A stretch of DNA of 40,381 nt from Acidiferrobacter sp. (GCA_027449165.1 DAIDMD010000033.1:1-40381); one strand, 5' to 3'; shown: positions 16,182 through 24,804, counted from the stretch's first letter. Made by a program: numbers and translations. The notes: generated from the sequence alone by a model not told the origin.

Positions 16182-17561
16182 TCAATCATCGTCGCGCACG
16201 AATAGCCGTTGCGCCGGCCGCGCCCCGGCGCGACGCTGCCAGGTCCCATAGAGCAACCCGCCGAGCGCGAGATAGACGAGAAAACCGTAAGCCGCCATCA
16301 AGGGAACCCCCTTTGCCCCCCAGAAGTTCTCCGCGAAGACATATACCAGGAGCGGGCCCGCAAGCGCCAGGGCGGCGAGCGCCGGCCGCGACGGGACCAG
16401 GCCGCGACGCCGCCGCAGCACGGGGACTGCGATCATCGCGAAGAGATAGATCAGGATAAACCCGAGGGCGGTAAAGACGCCGAAGAGGTCGACGATGGCA
16501 AGCGGTGACCACGCGAGCGCCCCGGCCAGGACCGCGAATCCGCAAGTCAGGGCGCCGAGCATGTGCAGGGCCGCCGCCGGGGTGCCGTGGCGGCCCACCC
16601 CGCCCAAGGCGGCCGGGAGCACCTCGTGGCGTCCCATCGAGTACAGGAGGCGCCCGAGGCTGTTCATGGTGGCGATGGTGGCGCTGAAGGCGGCGATGGC
16701 CATGGCGGCATCGGAGGCCAGCGCGAACATCGGCAGGCCCTCCTTCAAGGCCAACGCGCTAAGCGGCGCCGCAGTCTGCGCGAGCTCCCGGACGTGGCCG
16801 CCGAACCCGACGACCTCGACGTAGGCCATGAAGACGTAAAACGCCAGACACACCACCACCGCCGCGAAAATGGCCCGGGGGATATCGCGGGCCGGGGCAT
16901 GGGCCTCGCGCCCGAAATTGGCCGCGGTCTCGAATCCGCCGTAGGCGAGGATGCTGAGCGTCATGGCCTGGAAAAACGGCCCGGGCGTGAACCGGCCGCG
17001 CCAATGGCCCAGGGCCGGGCCGGGGGCCTGCCACAAGGTCCAGGCCCCGATCGCCAGGATGATCATCACAGACAGCGCCTCGACGAGCAGGCTGTAGCGC
17101 GCCGCCAGCTCGACGTCGCGGACGGTCAACGCCCAGGCGATGGCGGCGAAGACCGAGGCGGCCCAGGGCCAGGGGAGGGCCACGCCGACGATGGCCAGCG
17201 CCTTCGCGACGAATAGCCCGCCTACGACCGGCGCCGCGAGCAACGCCCCGAGATAGCCCCCGGTCATCGCCCAGCCGCTCAGCACCCCGGCCAGGGGGTG
17301 GAGGCAACGGCTTACCGAGACGAACAGCGACCCGGCGGCGGGTGCCTCATGGGCCAACGTCGCCACTTGCGCGGCCACCAGCAGCATGACGAGGCCCACG
17401 ACCAGATAGACCGCCCAGCTCAAAAGGCCGCCCTGCGCGACCACGAGCGAGATCGTCACGGTGGCCATGGCCGAGGGCGTGATATTGGCGATGGCGTGGC
17501 CGAGGATCTCGACAAACGAGACGCGATCGGCGGCAAGCCGCGGCGAGGCGATTTCGGGCAT
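16182..17561 (-). CDS. APC-superfamily amino acid permease
   Basis: 459 residues with about twelve hydrophobic segments. It begins with the APC pattern VSFVEILGHAIANITPSAMATVTISL and continues with AYGGFETAANFGREAHAPARDIPRAI, the conserved E-containing segment of TM6 in this superfamily. The FSATIATMNSLGRLLYSMGRHEVLP block is typical of the amino-acid permease family. It is an inner-membrane importer or exchanger; substrate unknown. It is 43 bases upstream of ogt on the same strand, and divergent from the deacetylase-like gene. Confidence 0.88.
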   Translation of the reverse strand: MPEIASPRLAADRVSFVEILGHAIANITPSAMATVTISLVVAQGGLLSWAVYLVVGLVMLLVAAQVATLAHEAPAAGSLFVSVSRCLHPLAGVLSGWAMTGGYLGALLAAPVVGGLFVAKALAIVGVALPWPWAASVFAAIAWALTVRDVELAARYSLLVEALSVMIILAIGAWTLWQAPGPALGHWRGRFTPGPFFQAMTLSILAYGGFETAANFGREAHAPARDIPRAIFAAVVVCLAFYVFMAYVEVVGFGGHVRELAQTAAPLSALALKEGLPMFALASDAAMAIAAFSATIATMNSLGRLLYSMGRHEVLPAALGGVGRHGTPAAALHMLGALTCGFAVLAGALAWSPLAIVDLFGVFTALGFILIYLFAMIAVPVLRRRRGLVPSRPALAALALAGPLLVYVFAENFWGAKGVPLMAAYGFLVYLALGGLLYGTWQRRAGARPAQRLFVRDDD

Positions 17562-17722
17562 GGGGCATTGTGCCGAGGATCGGCGCCCGGCACCAGGGGC
17601 CGGGGGCGCAGTCCGCCGCCAGGCGCCGGCCCCCGATGACGGGACGGCCAGCCGGGTCGCCGCGCCGGCCGGCCGCGGGTAGCGCCCTTGCCGACAGATT
17701 ACCGGCGGCGCAGAGTACCGGC

Positions 17723-18670
17723 ATGCGTCATGACGTGGTGGTTTATCAGGGCGAGGCCCTGGGGCGTTACGGCTTCGGCGAGGGTCATCCCTTCGGGCCC
17801 AACCGCCTGGCAGCCTTTCTCGCGGGGCTTGCGCACGAAGGCCTCGACCGGGCCGTCACGCCCGGGGCGCCGGTGGCGGCCGATGAGGCGGCCTTGTCGC
17901 TCTTCCATGACGCGGCCTACATCCGGCACGTGCGCCTCCGATCGCTGAGCGGCGGGGGGTTTCTCGACCAGGGAGACACGCCGGCGCCCGCCGGGATCTT
18001 CGATGCCGGCGGGCATGTCGTAGGATCGGTACTGGACGGCGCCGACCGGTTGCTGCGCGGCACGGCGGCACGGGTGTTCGTACCGATCGCGGGTCTCCAT
18101 CACGCCCGGCGCGCCCGGGCCGCCGGCTTTTGCGTCTTCAACGACGCCGGGGTCGCGATCGAATATCTGAAGCGCGCGGGCCTTGTGCGGATCGCCTATG
18201 TGGACATCGACGCCCATCACGGCGACGGCGTCTATTACGAGTTCGAGGACGATCCCTGCGTGTTCGGGGTCGACATCCACGAGGACGGCCGTTTCCTTTA
18301 TCCGGGGACCGGCGGCCGGCAGGAGCGGGGGCTGGGCGCCGCGCACGGCCGCAAACTCAACATCCCGCTCGCGCCGGGGGCGACGGATCGGGATTTCCTC
18401 GCGGCCTGGGACGAGACGGAAGAGTTCCTGCGTGCGGCCCGCCCCGAGATCATCCTCCTGCAGGCGGGGGCCGACAGCATCGCCGGGGATCCCCTGACCC
18501 ATCTCGCCCTGACGCCCGAGGCGCACCGCCACGCCGCCGCGCGCCTCTGCACCCTCGCCGGCGAATACGCAGACGGCCGGGTCCTGGTGATGGGCGGCGG
18601 CGGATATCATCTCGGCAACGTCGCCGCGGCCTGGACGGCGGTGGTGGGCGCGCTCGTCGCCGATCGCTGA
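17723..18670 (+). CDS. Histone-deacetylase-family (AcuC/acetylpolyamine-hydrolase-like) enzyme
   Basis: 315 residues from ATG 17723. The zinc-dependent deacetylase core is complete: the active-site His pair GLHHA (H126, H127), zinc ligands D163 and H165 in VDIDAHHGDGVYYEF, D251 in LQAGADSIAGDPLT, and the catalytic Tyr segment GGGGYH. In bacteria such enzymes deacetylate acetyl-CoA synthetase (AcuC) or acetylated polyamines; the sequence alone does not decide. The ORF track adds 51 upstream residues that are Pro/Arg-rich and not family-like. No acs or acu genes are nearby. Confidence 0.92.
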   Translation: MRHDVVVYQGEALGRYGFGEGHPFGPNRLAAFLAGLAHEGLDRAVTPGAPVAADEAALSLFHDAAYIRHVRLRSLSGGGFLDQGDTPAPAGIFDAGGHVVGSVLDGADRLLRGTAARVFVPIAGLHHARRARAAGFCVFNDAGVAIEYLKRAGLVRIAYVDIDAHHGDGVYYEFEDDPCVFGVDIHEDGRFLYPGTGGRQERGLGAAHGRKLNIPLAPGATDRDFLAAWDETEEFLRAARPEIILLQAGADSIAGDPLTHLALTPEAHRHAAARLCTLAGEYADGRVLVMGGGGYHLGNVAAAWTAVVGALVADR

Positions 18671-18775
18671 ACGCCTACCGGCCGGTCGGGCCCGCCGAAA
18701 ACCCCGCGCGGCCGGGGGCGCCAAGGTCCGGACGCAGCCGGAGGCTCGCGGCACGCCCGCCATGGGCCGGCATCT

Positions 18776-19135
18776 TCAGGACTGGGCCTTCACCAAGGCG
18801 GCCAGCGTTTCCTTCATGGCCAATCGTTGGCCCTGCGGCAGCTCCATCCACAACCGCGCCACCGCCACCGCCTCGTCGCTCAAGGCCGGCTCCCCATGGT
18901 AGCGCTCGGGGGTCTCGTGGACCGCCACCTCGAGCGCCCCCTCGCCCAACAACAGCCACTCGGCGTTGACCCCGAGGGCGCGGGCGATTTCCACCACGCT
19001 GCGAGGCCTGCGAACATGGCCGGCCTCGATGAATTGGATGGCCTGCGGCCGCAGCTTCACGCGCCGCGCAAGCTCGGATTGCGAGAGGCCTAGCCGCTCG
19101 CGGGCATAGCGCAGGCGCTTGGCCAGTGTGTCCAT
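18776..19135 (-). CDS. XRE-family (HTH_3) transcriptional regulator, phage-repressor-like
   Basis: 119 residues. The N-terminal helix-turn-helix (about 5-60) reads KRLRYARERLGLSQSELARRVKLRPQAIQFIEAG. The next segment, SVVEIARALGVNAEWLLLGEG, is a typical Cro/C1 ending. The C-terminal part (about 70-119) is helical and carries no recognised ligand domain. It diverges from another XRE regulator at 19207 across a 71-base intergenic region holding operator-like repeats, one of which overlaps its own start. The target is probably local, but unknown. Confidence 0.88.
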   Translation of the reverse strand: MDTLAKRLRYARERLGLSQSELARRVKLRPQAIQFIEAGHVRRPRSVVEIARALGVNAEWLLLGEGALEVAVHETPERYHGEPALSDEAVAVARLWMELPQGQRLAMKETLAALVKAQS

Positions 19136-19141
19136 GGCGTG

Positions 19142-19193
19142 AGTCTACAAAAAGCCGCCGGACCCGACCTTGCCAATGCCCTTGTATCTACAA
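19142..19193. promoter_or_regulatory. Operator-like repeats between the divergent XRE regulators
   Basis: TTGTA-TC-TACAA (19182-19193) is a perfect 12-bp inverted repeat. A matching half-site TCTACAA occurs at 19144-19150, 6 bases upstream of the ATG of the minus-strand regulator. The full repeat lies in the spacer directly before the -10 box of the plus-strand regulator, where a bound repressor would block polymerase. Confidence 0.6.
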
Positions 19194-19199
19194 TACTAT
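19170..19199 (+). promoter_or_regulatory. Promoter of the small XRE gene, predicted leaderless
   Basis: TTGCCA (19170-19175) and TACTAT (19194-19199) are 18 bases apart, and only seven bases separate the -10 box from ATG 19207. No Shine-Dalgarno sequence is present. Confidence 0.6.
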
Positions 19200-19206
19200 T
19201 TGTGGC

Positions 19207-19458
19207 ATGGTGCACAGCCTCGAGCGGGACTATCTCGCCGCCAATCTGAGGCGGGCCAGACAGGCCCGCGGCCTGACGCAAGACGACATCGCCGCCTTAA
19301 GCGGCGTCAACCGTGCCTACGTCAGCGACCTGGAGCGCGGCAAGCGCAATATCGGAATCGACTGTATCGGAAGAATCGCCGCGGCGCTCGAGGTGCCTGC
19401 GGCGTCGTTGCTGCTGCCCGCCGAAAGGACCCGGACGCCCGGCGACCGTTCGGCGTAA
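19207..19458 (+). CDS. Small XRE-family transcriptional regulator
   Basis: An 83-residue single-domain Cro/C1-type protein. The helix-turn-helix spans about 10-70: NLRRARQARGLTQDDIAALSGVNRAYVSDLERGKRNIGIDCIGRIAAALEVP. This RNIGID pattern is common in small regulators associated with mobile or restriction loci, but no such genes are adjacent here. ATG 19207 is preferred to the ORF-track start at 19126 because a promoter lies between them and the upstream residues are not family-like. Divergent from the larger XRE gene. Confidence 0.85.
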   Translation: MVHSLERDYLAANLRRARQARGLTQDDIAALSGVNRAYVSDLERGKRNIGIDCIGRIAAALEVPAASLLLPAERTRTPGDRSA

Positions 19459-19465
19459 ACCCAAA

Positions 19466-19495
19466 CGGCGGGCGCGCGGCAGACGCGGCCCGCCG
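19466..19495. terminator. GC hairpin between convergent genes
   Basis: CGGCGGGC and GCCCGCCG form an 8-bp stem with a 14-base loop, placed in the 46 bases between the convergent XRE and hdrB 3' ends. There is no T-tract on either strand, so it is only a possible bidirectional terminator. Confidence 0.35.
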
Positions 19496-19504
19496 GGGCC
19501 GGCC

Positions 19505-20419
19505 TTAGCGCGCCCCCTTGGCGGCGATCTCCTCAAGCCTGCGGGCCCGGATGATCTGGCCGTTCAGGCCAGCCTCTTTGGCGCTTCCGCCATAAGCCAC
19601 CGTCATGAGCTGGCTATAGTAAGTCACGGGAATATTGAATTTGGTCCCGTAGCGCTTATTGATCTGGCCCTGGTAGACCTCGACGTTCATCTGACATACC
19701 GGGCAAGGCGTCACGATCATGTCGGCGCCGTGATCGTAGGCCGATTCGATGATTTTCTTAATCTGGGCCTGACTCTTCTCCGGCTCGGAAAACGCCAACG
19801 CCCCGCCGCAGCAGGTGACCTTTTGATCGTATTTCTCGACCGGCTCGCCGCCCACGATCTCGATGAGCCGGTCGAGGTATTTCGGGTTCTCGAACGACTC
19901 CCCGGCGATCCCGAACGGGCGATTCGTCTGGCACCCCACATAACCCGCGAACTTGATGCCCTCCAGGGGCTTGACGACCGGCTTCTTCAGCTCGTCGTAG
20001 CCCAGGTCCTCGATCAGGACCTCCACCATGTGGCGGACCTCCTGCTCGCCCTTGTACTGAAGGTTCATGCCGGCCTCCCGCAGGGCCTCGTTGGTCTCGG
20101 CGAGCAGGTCGGCGTCATGGGCGAGCCGGTCCTTGGTCTCCTTCGCCCCGAGCCAGCAGGCGGCGCAGGTGGCGACCACGTCCTGGCCCTTGTTTGCCTG
20201 TTCGGAGATGGCGAGGTTGCGCGCGTTCATGACGTGGCGCGGCAATTCGCCGCCCTCGGCGTACCCGATGGAGGCGCCGCAGCAGTTCCAATCGGGGATC
20301 TCGTTCAGCTTCACATCGAGCTTCTTGCACATCGCCTCGACCGACACCATGTAATTGGACGCGGATGTCAGCCGCTCGGACGAGCAGCCCGGATAGAAAG
20401 AATATTCTTTTCTGGCCAT
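19505..20419 (-). CDS. hdrB: HdrB-like subunit, two CCG domains
   Basis: 304 residues with two cysteine-rich CCG domains of the heterodisulfide-reductase B type. The first has C12, C46-C47 (WNCCGAS) and C85-x2-C88 (CAACW). The second has C163 (GCQTNRP), C203-C204 (TCCGGALA) and C239-x2-C242 (CPVCQM). In HdrB these bind two noncubane [4Fe-4S] clusters forming the disulfide or thiol active site. No membrane helix is visible. It is the last gene of qmoA-qmoB-hdrC-hdrB, with 11 bases after hdrC. Together with HdrC it occupies the place of the membrane subunit QmoC. Confidence 0.93.
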   Translation of the reverse strand: MARKEYSFYPGCSSERLTSASNYMVSVEAMCKKLDVKLNEIPDWNCCGASIGYAEGGELPRHVMNARNLAISEQANKGQDVVATCAACWLGAKETKDRLAHDADLLAETNEALREAGMNLQYKGEQEVRHMVEVLIEDLGYDELKKPVVKPLEGIKFAGYVGCQTNRPFGIAGESFENPKYLDRLIEIVGGEPVEKYDQKVTCCGGALAFSEPEKSQAQIKKIIESAYDHGADMIVTPCPVCQMNVEVYQGQINKRYGTKFNIPVTYYSQLMTVAYGGSAKEAGLNGQIIRARRLEEIAAKGAR

Positions 20420-20430
20420 ATCGATACCCC

Positions 20431-21054
20431 TTAGGCGGCAAAGCCCTTGCGTCGATCCTCGATCTCCCGCGCCTTCTTCAGCATCCGATGGATGCCCTTC
20501 TTGTCCTTACAACCCTTGTGGCTCACGAAACCAAAGGGGTTCAGGCGCCGGGTCTTCAGCATCCCGAGCCCGATGTCCTTCATGGCCCACGCCCGGGCGA
20601 TGCCGGTCTTGAACCCGTCCATGAAATAGAGCCCCACCGACAGCTCGATCTCGTTTACGCGCCCGGACTTCGTGAGGTTGTTCCAGAACATCTTCGCGAA
20701 GCGCCTGGTGGGATTCATCTTGGGGGCAAGCCCAAGCCTGTGGGCATAGTTGGCGAGCCCGTGCATGATATGGGTGATCGGCAGCTCGCGCGGACAGCGG
20801 ACGATGCAGTTGTAGCAGGACGTGCACATCCACATCGACTCGCTCTTCAAGACCTCTTCGCGGCGCCCCGCGCGGATCATCATGAAGATCTCCTGCGGCG
20901 GGTGTTCCCAGGCAGGGCCGAGCGGGCAGGAGCCCGAGCACACCCCGCACTGCATGCACATCTTGACCCACTGGCCTTCCTCGACGTTCGCCTCGACCTC
21001 CTTAAGGAAGTTGTTGCGATACTGCTCCGCCATTGCCGTGTTGATATCGCCCAC
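20431..21054 (-). CDS. hdrC: HdrC-like ferredoxin subunit
   Basis: 207 residues, GTG start with an excellent AGGAGG Shine-Dalgarno site five bases upstream. Two [4Fe-4S] motifs are present: C33-x2-C36-x2-C39-x3-C43P (CMQCGVCSGSCP) and C77-x2-C80-x2-C83-x3-C87P (CTSCYNCIVRCP). The spacing and length fit HdrC, which passes electrons between HdrA-like flavoproteins and HdrB. Unlike QmoC it lacks the NarI-like membrane domain. It is 9 bases after qmoB. Confidence 0.93.
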   Translation of the reverse strand: MGDINTAMAEQYRNNFLKEVEANVEEGQWVKMCMQCGVCSGSCPLGPAWEHPPQEIFMMIRAGRREEVLKSESMWMCTSCYNCIVRCPRELPITHIMHGLANYAHRLGLAPKMNPTRRFAKMFWNNLTKSGRVNEIELSVGLYFMDGFKTGIARAWAMKDIGLGMLKTRRLNPFGFVSHKGCKDKKGIHRMLKKAREIEDRRKGFAA

Positions 21055-21063
21055 TGTGGCCTC

Positions 21064-23301
21064 CTAGAAACCCTTGAACGGACTCATGCCGATTTCCTGG
21101 ATCTTGGCGGCGTAGTCGTTGATGAGCTCCGGGACCCTCGCGATGGCGGCGATGGCCACCTCGAGCAATCGGACCCGATCTTTCTCCAGGTTCAAATTCT
21201 TCAAAGTGTCGTCGATCTTGCTCATACGGTAGTTCGCGAGCTCCGAGCCTTTCACGAAATGGCACTGATACTCGTCGCCGTGCCGGCAACCCATCAGCAT
21301 CACCCCGTCGTAGCCGCTGTTCAAGGCATCCGTGATCCAGATCATGTTCACCGAGCCGAGACAGCGGACCGGCACGGGGCGGATGAACGCGCTCGACGTG
21401 TGCCCGGAGACGCCGGCCATGTCGAGCGCCGGATAGGCGTCGTTCTCGCAGGCCAGCAGCAGGATGCGCGGCTTTTCCGAAAACTCGTCCGGGACATCGA
21501 TGGCCTTGATCTGCGAGCCCACGCTGTCGACCGAGTAGTTCTCGAACGAGATGACGCGCACCGGGCATGCGCCCATGCAGGTCCCGCAGCGGCGGCAGCG
21601 CCCTTCGTTGAACTGCGGATAGCGCTGCTCGTCTTCGTCGATCGCCCCGAACGGGCACTCGACCGTGCAGCGCTTGCACTGCGTGCACCCCTCGCGGCGG
21701 AAGGTGGGGAAGCTCAAATCGCCCGACCGCGGATGGGCGGCGCGCCCGAGACCGGCGTTTTCCACCGCCTGGATGGCCTTCAGGGCCGCCCCGGTCGCAT
21801 CCTCCACGGCCTGGGCGATGTCCATGGGCCGGCGCACGGGGCCCGCCGCATAAATGCCGGTCCGCCGGGTTTCGTACGGGAAGCAGATGAAGTGCGAGTC
21901 CGTAAAGCCATATTTCAGCTGGGGGATGTCCGGGCCCTGGCGGTAGGTGAGATTCAGGACCGACACCGCGTGCTCGCCGGCCTTCACGCCGTCGATGTCC
22001 TGGGCATCGGGCGGAATGTCGATATTGACGCCCGAGTTCGGGACCTGGCCCGTGGCCAGAACGACCAGATCCACGCCGCTCATGGTCGCCGCCTTGTCGT
22101 CTAGGATCAGGTCGTGGAAATGGACGGTCGCCGACCCGTTGCCGCCGACCTCGACCTGGGCGACCTTGCCCTTGGTGAAGATCACGCCCTTTCTTTGGGC
22201 GCTGCGGTAGAAGTCCTCGCCGTTGCCCGGCGTACGCAGGTCGGTGTAGATGATCGCCGTATCGATGTCGGGATTCTGCTCCTTGAAGTACATCGCCTGC
22301 TTCATGCTGGTGTTGCAGCAGTGGCCGGAGCAATACTTGAGATGGGTACCGGTTGCGTCGCGCTGGCCCGCGCACTGGACGAAAACGACGCTCTTGATCT
22401 CTTTGCCGTCCGAGGGGCGGCGCATGGGCTCGCCCCTGGCCGCGGCAGCGCGCGCCAGGGCCTCGAGACCGGCCTGATCGACGACGTTTTGGCTCTTGCC
22501 GTAGCCGAACTCCGGGAGCTTGGTCGCGTCATACGGGGTAAACCCGCTCGCCATGACGATCGCGCCCACGTTCTCGGTCTTTGTGCCGCCGCTTTCGGCG
22601 GTGATATCGACACTGAACCGTCCGGGGGCGCCACTCGTGCGCGTCGTCGTGGAATTGAGAAACACCGTGATGCGCGGATCCTGCGTGACCGCCGCGGCCA
22701 TCGCCTCGACACCCGTCGCCTGCGGATCGGCGAACGGTTCGCGGTACGGAATTCGCTTGTGGAGCTTGGCCATATAGCCGCCGAGCGTCCCGGCCTTCTC
22801 CACCAGCAGCACCTCGTAGCCGGCGCGCGCCGCCTCGAGGGCCGCGGTCATCCCGGTGACGCCGCCGCCCACCACCAGGATGCGCTTGTTGGTCCCATGC
22901 TCAGGGTTGGGCGTCGGCGCGACGATCTTTTTGGCCTCGGCGCAGCCCATGCGCATATAGTCGGCGGCCATCTCCTGGGTCAGTTCGCGCGCCTCTTCAG
23001 CGGCCGGCTGCGACCATATGACCTGCTCGCGCAGGTTCACGCGCGACACCGCCACGTTCTCGAAGTTGAAGGCCTCGGCCTTGGCCCGGCGCGAGCACGC
23101 GCCGATCACCACCCGGTTCACGCCCTCGTCGATGTCCTTCTGGATCATCGCCACGCCCTGGCTGTTGCACAGAAATTCGTGCTCGCGCACCACGTGCGCC
23201 TTGCCCTCCTTCTGCGCGACCAAGGTCAGCGCCTTGGTATCCAGACGCTCCCCAAGGCCGCAGCCCTGGCATACATAGGCGCCGATCTTCATATCCGCCA
23301 T
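21064..23301 (-). CDS. qmoB: QmoB-like flavin/iron-sulfur subunit
   Basis: 745 residues, usual length for QmoB. An N-terminal CQGCG pair (C11, C14) is followed by the FAD Rossmann motif GGGVTGMTAALEAA (145-158), HdrA-type segments (CAGQRDATGTHLKYCSGHCC, about 310-330) and a second nucleotide motif (LATGQVPNSG). Two ferredoxin motifs follow: C539, C542, C545, C549 and C569, C572, C575, C579. The last about 130 residues (613-745) form an MvhD-like domain (RPVPVRCLGSVNM, MGCRHGDEYQCHF). QmoB is an HdrA/MvhD-like subunit shuttling electrons between APS reductase and the quinone pool. It is 3 bases after qmoA. Confidence 0.94.
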   Translation of the reverse strand: MADMKIGAYVCQGCGLGERLDTKALTLVAQKEGKAHVVREHEFLCNSQGVAMIQKDIDEGVNRVVIGACSRRAKAEAFNFENVAVSRVNLREQVIWSQPAAEEARELTQEMAADYMRMGCAEAKKIVAPTPNPEHGTNKRILVVGGGVTGMTAALEAARAGYEVLLVEKAGTLGGYMAKLHKRIPYREPFADPQATGVEAMAAAVTQDPRITVFLNSTTTRTSGAPGRFSVDITAESGGTKTENVGAIVMASGFTPYDATKLPEFGYGKSQNVVDQAGLEALARAAAARGEPMRRPSDGKEIKSVVFVQCAGQRDATGTHLKYCSGHCCNTSMKQAMYFKEQNPDIDTAIIYTDLRTPGNGEDFYRSAQRKGVIFTKGKVAQVEVGGNGSATVHFHDLILDDKAATMSGVDLVVLATGQVPNSGVNIDIPPDAQDIDGVKAGEHAVSVLNLTYRQGPDIPQLKYGFTDSHFICFPYETRRTGIYAAGPVRRPMDIAQAVEDATGAALKAIQAVENAGLGRAAHPRSGDLSFPTFRREGCTQCKRCTVECPFGAIDEDEQRYPQFNEGRCRRCGTCMGACPVRVISFENYSVDSVGSQIKAIDVPDEFSEKPRILLLACENDAYPALDMAGVSGHTSSAFIRPVPVRCLGSVNMIWITDALNSGYDGVMLMGCRHGDEYQCHFVKGSELANYRMSKIDDTLKNLNLEKDRVRLLEVAIAAIARVPELINDYAAKIQEIGMSPFKGF

Positions 23302-23304
23302 GTC

Positions 23305-24588
23305 CTAACCCTCCGCCTTCGCCACGCGGTTCACCACCTGCACCGCGCGCAGGACGCTCGCTGTGGCACTCTGCACCGACCGGTTCACGTCGAGCGCGTT
23401 GGCCGCGCATCCGGCGCCGAATATGCCGCCGTCGGTCGGGCCCAACTCGATAAAACCGCTCGCATCGACCGCGACGCCGGCGATCGCCTTCGCGTCCGCA
23501 CTCGGCTCCATGCCGACTGCGAGCACGCACAGGTCGTGGCGATTGTCGTAGCGGTGGTAACCCTCGGTATCGACGCCATGCAGAATGACATCGCCCGTCG
23601 CCTCGTCCTCCGTGATGTTGGCGACCTTGGATTTCACGAAGCGGACCGTGGAATCGGCCTGCACCTTCTGATAGAAGTCCTCGAACCGGTCGATGGCGCG
23701 GATATCGATGTAATAGATGGTCGATTGCGCCTCGTCGCCGAAGCGTTCGCGCATATAGGTCGTCTGCTTGAGCGACGCCATGCAGCAGATACGCGAGCAG
23801 TGCTTGAGATGGTTGCGATCGCGCGACCCGGCGCACTGGATAAAGGCGACGTTCTTGGCCTCCTTGCCGTCCGATGGGCGAACGATGCGGCCCCCCGTGG
23901 GACCGCGCGGGTCCGACAGGCGCTCGAACTCGACGCTCGTGATGACGTTATCGAAGCGATCATAGCCGTAAGGCTGGATCTTGGCGGCATCATAGGGACG
24001 CCACCCGGTCGCCCACACCACCGCGCCGGCGGTCAAGGTGATCGTCTCGGGCTTCATGTCGAGATCGACGGCGCCGTACTTGCACGCCTCCCTGGCCTTC
24101 TCGGCGTCGGGGGTCCCGAGGATGGACGGGTCGATGACGTAGCGCTGCGGATAAGCCATGAGCGACGGCAGATAGGCGGCCTTCATGCGGCTCATGCCGT
24201 AATCGAAGGGGTTGGGGATCTCGGTGGCGACCGCCTCGCCGCAGGCGCCGCAGGCGGTGCAGTGGTCGTTTACGTAGCGCGGGTGGAGGGTGACCGAGAT
24301 CTTGTAGTCGCCGGCGCGGCCCTCCACCTTGAGGACCTCGGCCTGGGTGAGGACCCGGATGCGTTTGTTGCCGCGCAACCGGCGGAGATTGATCTCCATG
24401 CCGCAGGTCGGGTGGCATAGTTTCGGGAAATATTTATAGAGCTGATTGACGCGACCCCCTAGCGAGGGCGCCCGTTCGAGCAGGATGACGTTCTTCCCGG
24501 TCTCGGCGGCCTCGACGGCCGCGGTCATGCCGCTTATGCCGCCGCCGACCACCACGATGGTCTCATGTGTTGCGACTACGTCCGCCAT
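23305..24588 (-). CDS. qmoA: QmoA-like flavin/iron-sulfur subunit
   Basis: 427 residues, first gene of the operon, with GAGGAG Shine-Dalgarno. FAD motif GGGISGMTAAVEAAETG (15-31), then the Cys/His-rich segment CHPTCGMEINLRR (C58, C62) and CTACGACGEA (C110, C113, C116). HdrA-type blocks are CAGSRDRNHLKHCSRICC and DIRAIDRFEDFYQ. QmoA is the smaller HdrA-like flavoprotein of the quinone-interacting membrane-bound oxidoreductase. In sulfur oxidisers it works with APS reductase in the sulfite-to-sulfate direction. No aprBA or sat lies within the window, so the redox partner is inferred. Confidence 0.94.
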   Translation of the reverse strand: MADVVATHETIVVVGGGISGMTAAVEAAETGKNVILLERAPSLGGRVNQLYKYFPKLCHPTCGMEINLRRLRGNKRIRVLTQAEVLKVEGRAGDYKISVTLHPRYVNDHCTACGACGEAVATEIPNPFDYGMSRMKAAYLPSLMAYPQRYVIDPSILGTPDAEKAREACKYGAVDLDMKPETITLTAGAVVWATGWRPYDAAKIQPYGYDRFDNVITSVEFERLSDPRGPTGGRIVRPSDGKEAKNVAFIQCAGSRDRNHLKHCSRICCMASLKQTTYMRERFGDEAQSTIYYIDIRAIDRFEDFYQKVQADSTVRFVKSKVANITEDEATGDVILHGVDTEGYHRYDNRHDLCVLAVGMEPSADAKAIAGVAVDASGFIELGPTDGGIFGAGCAANALDVNRSVQSATASVLRAVQVVNRVAKAEG

Positions 24589-24657
24589 TAAGCGATCTCC
24601 TCAGGGGTGGCGTTCGCCGAAGCCGGCCGCGGCTCGCGCCGCGGGGGGGCCGCCCAC

Positions 24658-24663
24658 GTTATA
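24658..24663 (-). promoter_or_regulatory. -10 box of the qmo operon
   Basis: TATAAC on the minus strand would start transcription near 24650 and leave a leader of about 62 bases with a GAGGAG ribosome-binding site. The -35 region is weak, which could mean activator dependence. Confidence 0.45.
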
Positions 24664-24789
24664 CGCTCAAGGGACCCGCGAAGGCCAGGGCCGTAGTTAG
24701 AAACTTTCTATGGCGCCATAAGAGACCGCATGGACGGAAACCGGGTCGGCCGGCTGTGCGGCCCGCGCGGGAGGGTCCCCCGACGCCCT

Positions 24790-24804
24790 AAATAATCATT
24801 CTCA
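24790..24804. promoter_or_regulatory. Fur-box-like sequence
   Basis: TGAGAATGATTATTT (minus strand) matches the 7-1-7 Fur consensus TGATAAT-n-ATTATCA at 11 of 14 positions, in an AT-rich patch inside otherwise GC-rich DNA. It lies between qmoA and cbbQ, closer to cbbQ. Confidence 0.45.

Noticed and set aside
20365-22104. 579-residue plus-strand ORF
   Set aside because: Antisense shadow of qmoB and hdrC in high-GC DNA; His/Arg/Ala-rich without motifs.
22114-24420. 768-residue plus-strand ORF
   Set aside because: Antisense shadow of qmoB and qmoA, which carry complete cofactor motifs.
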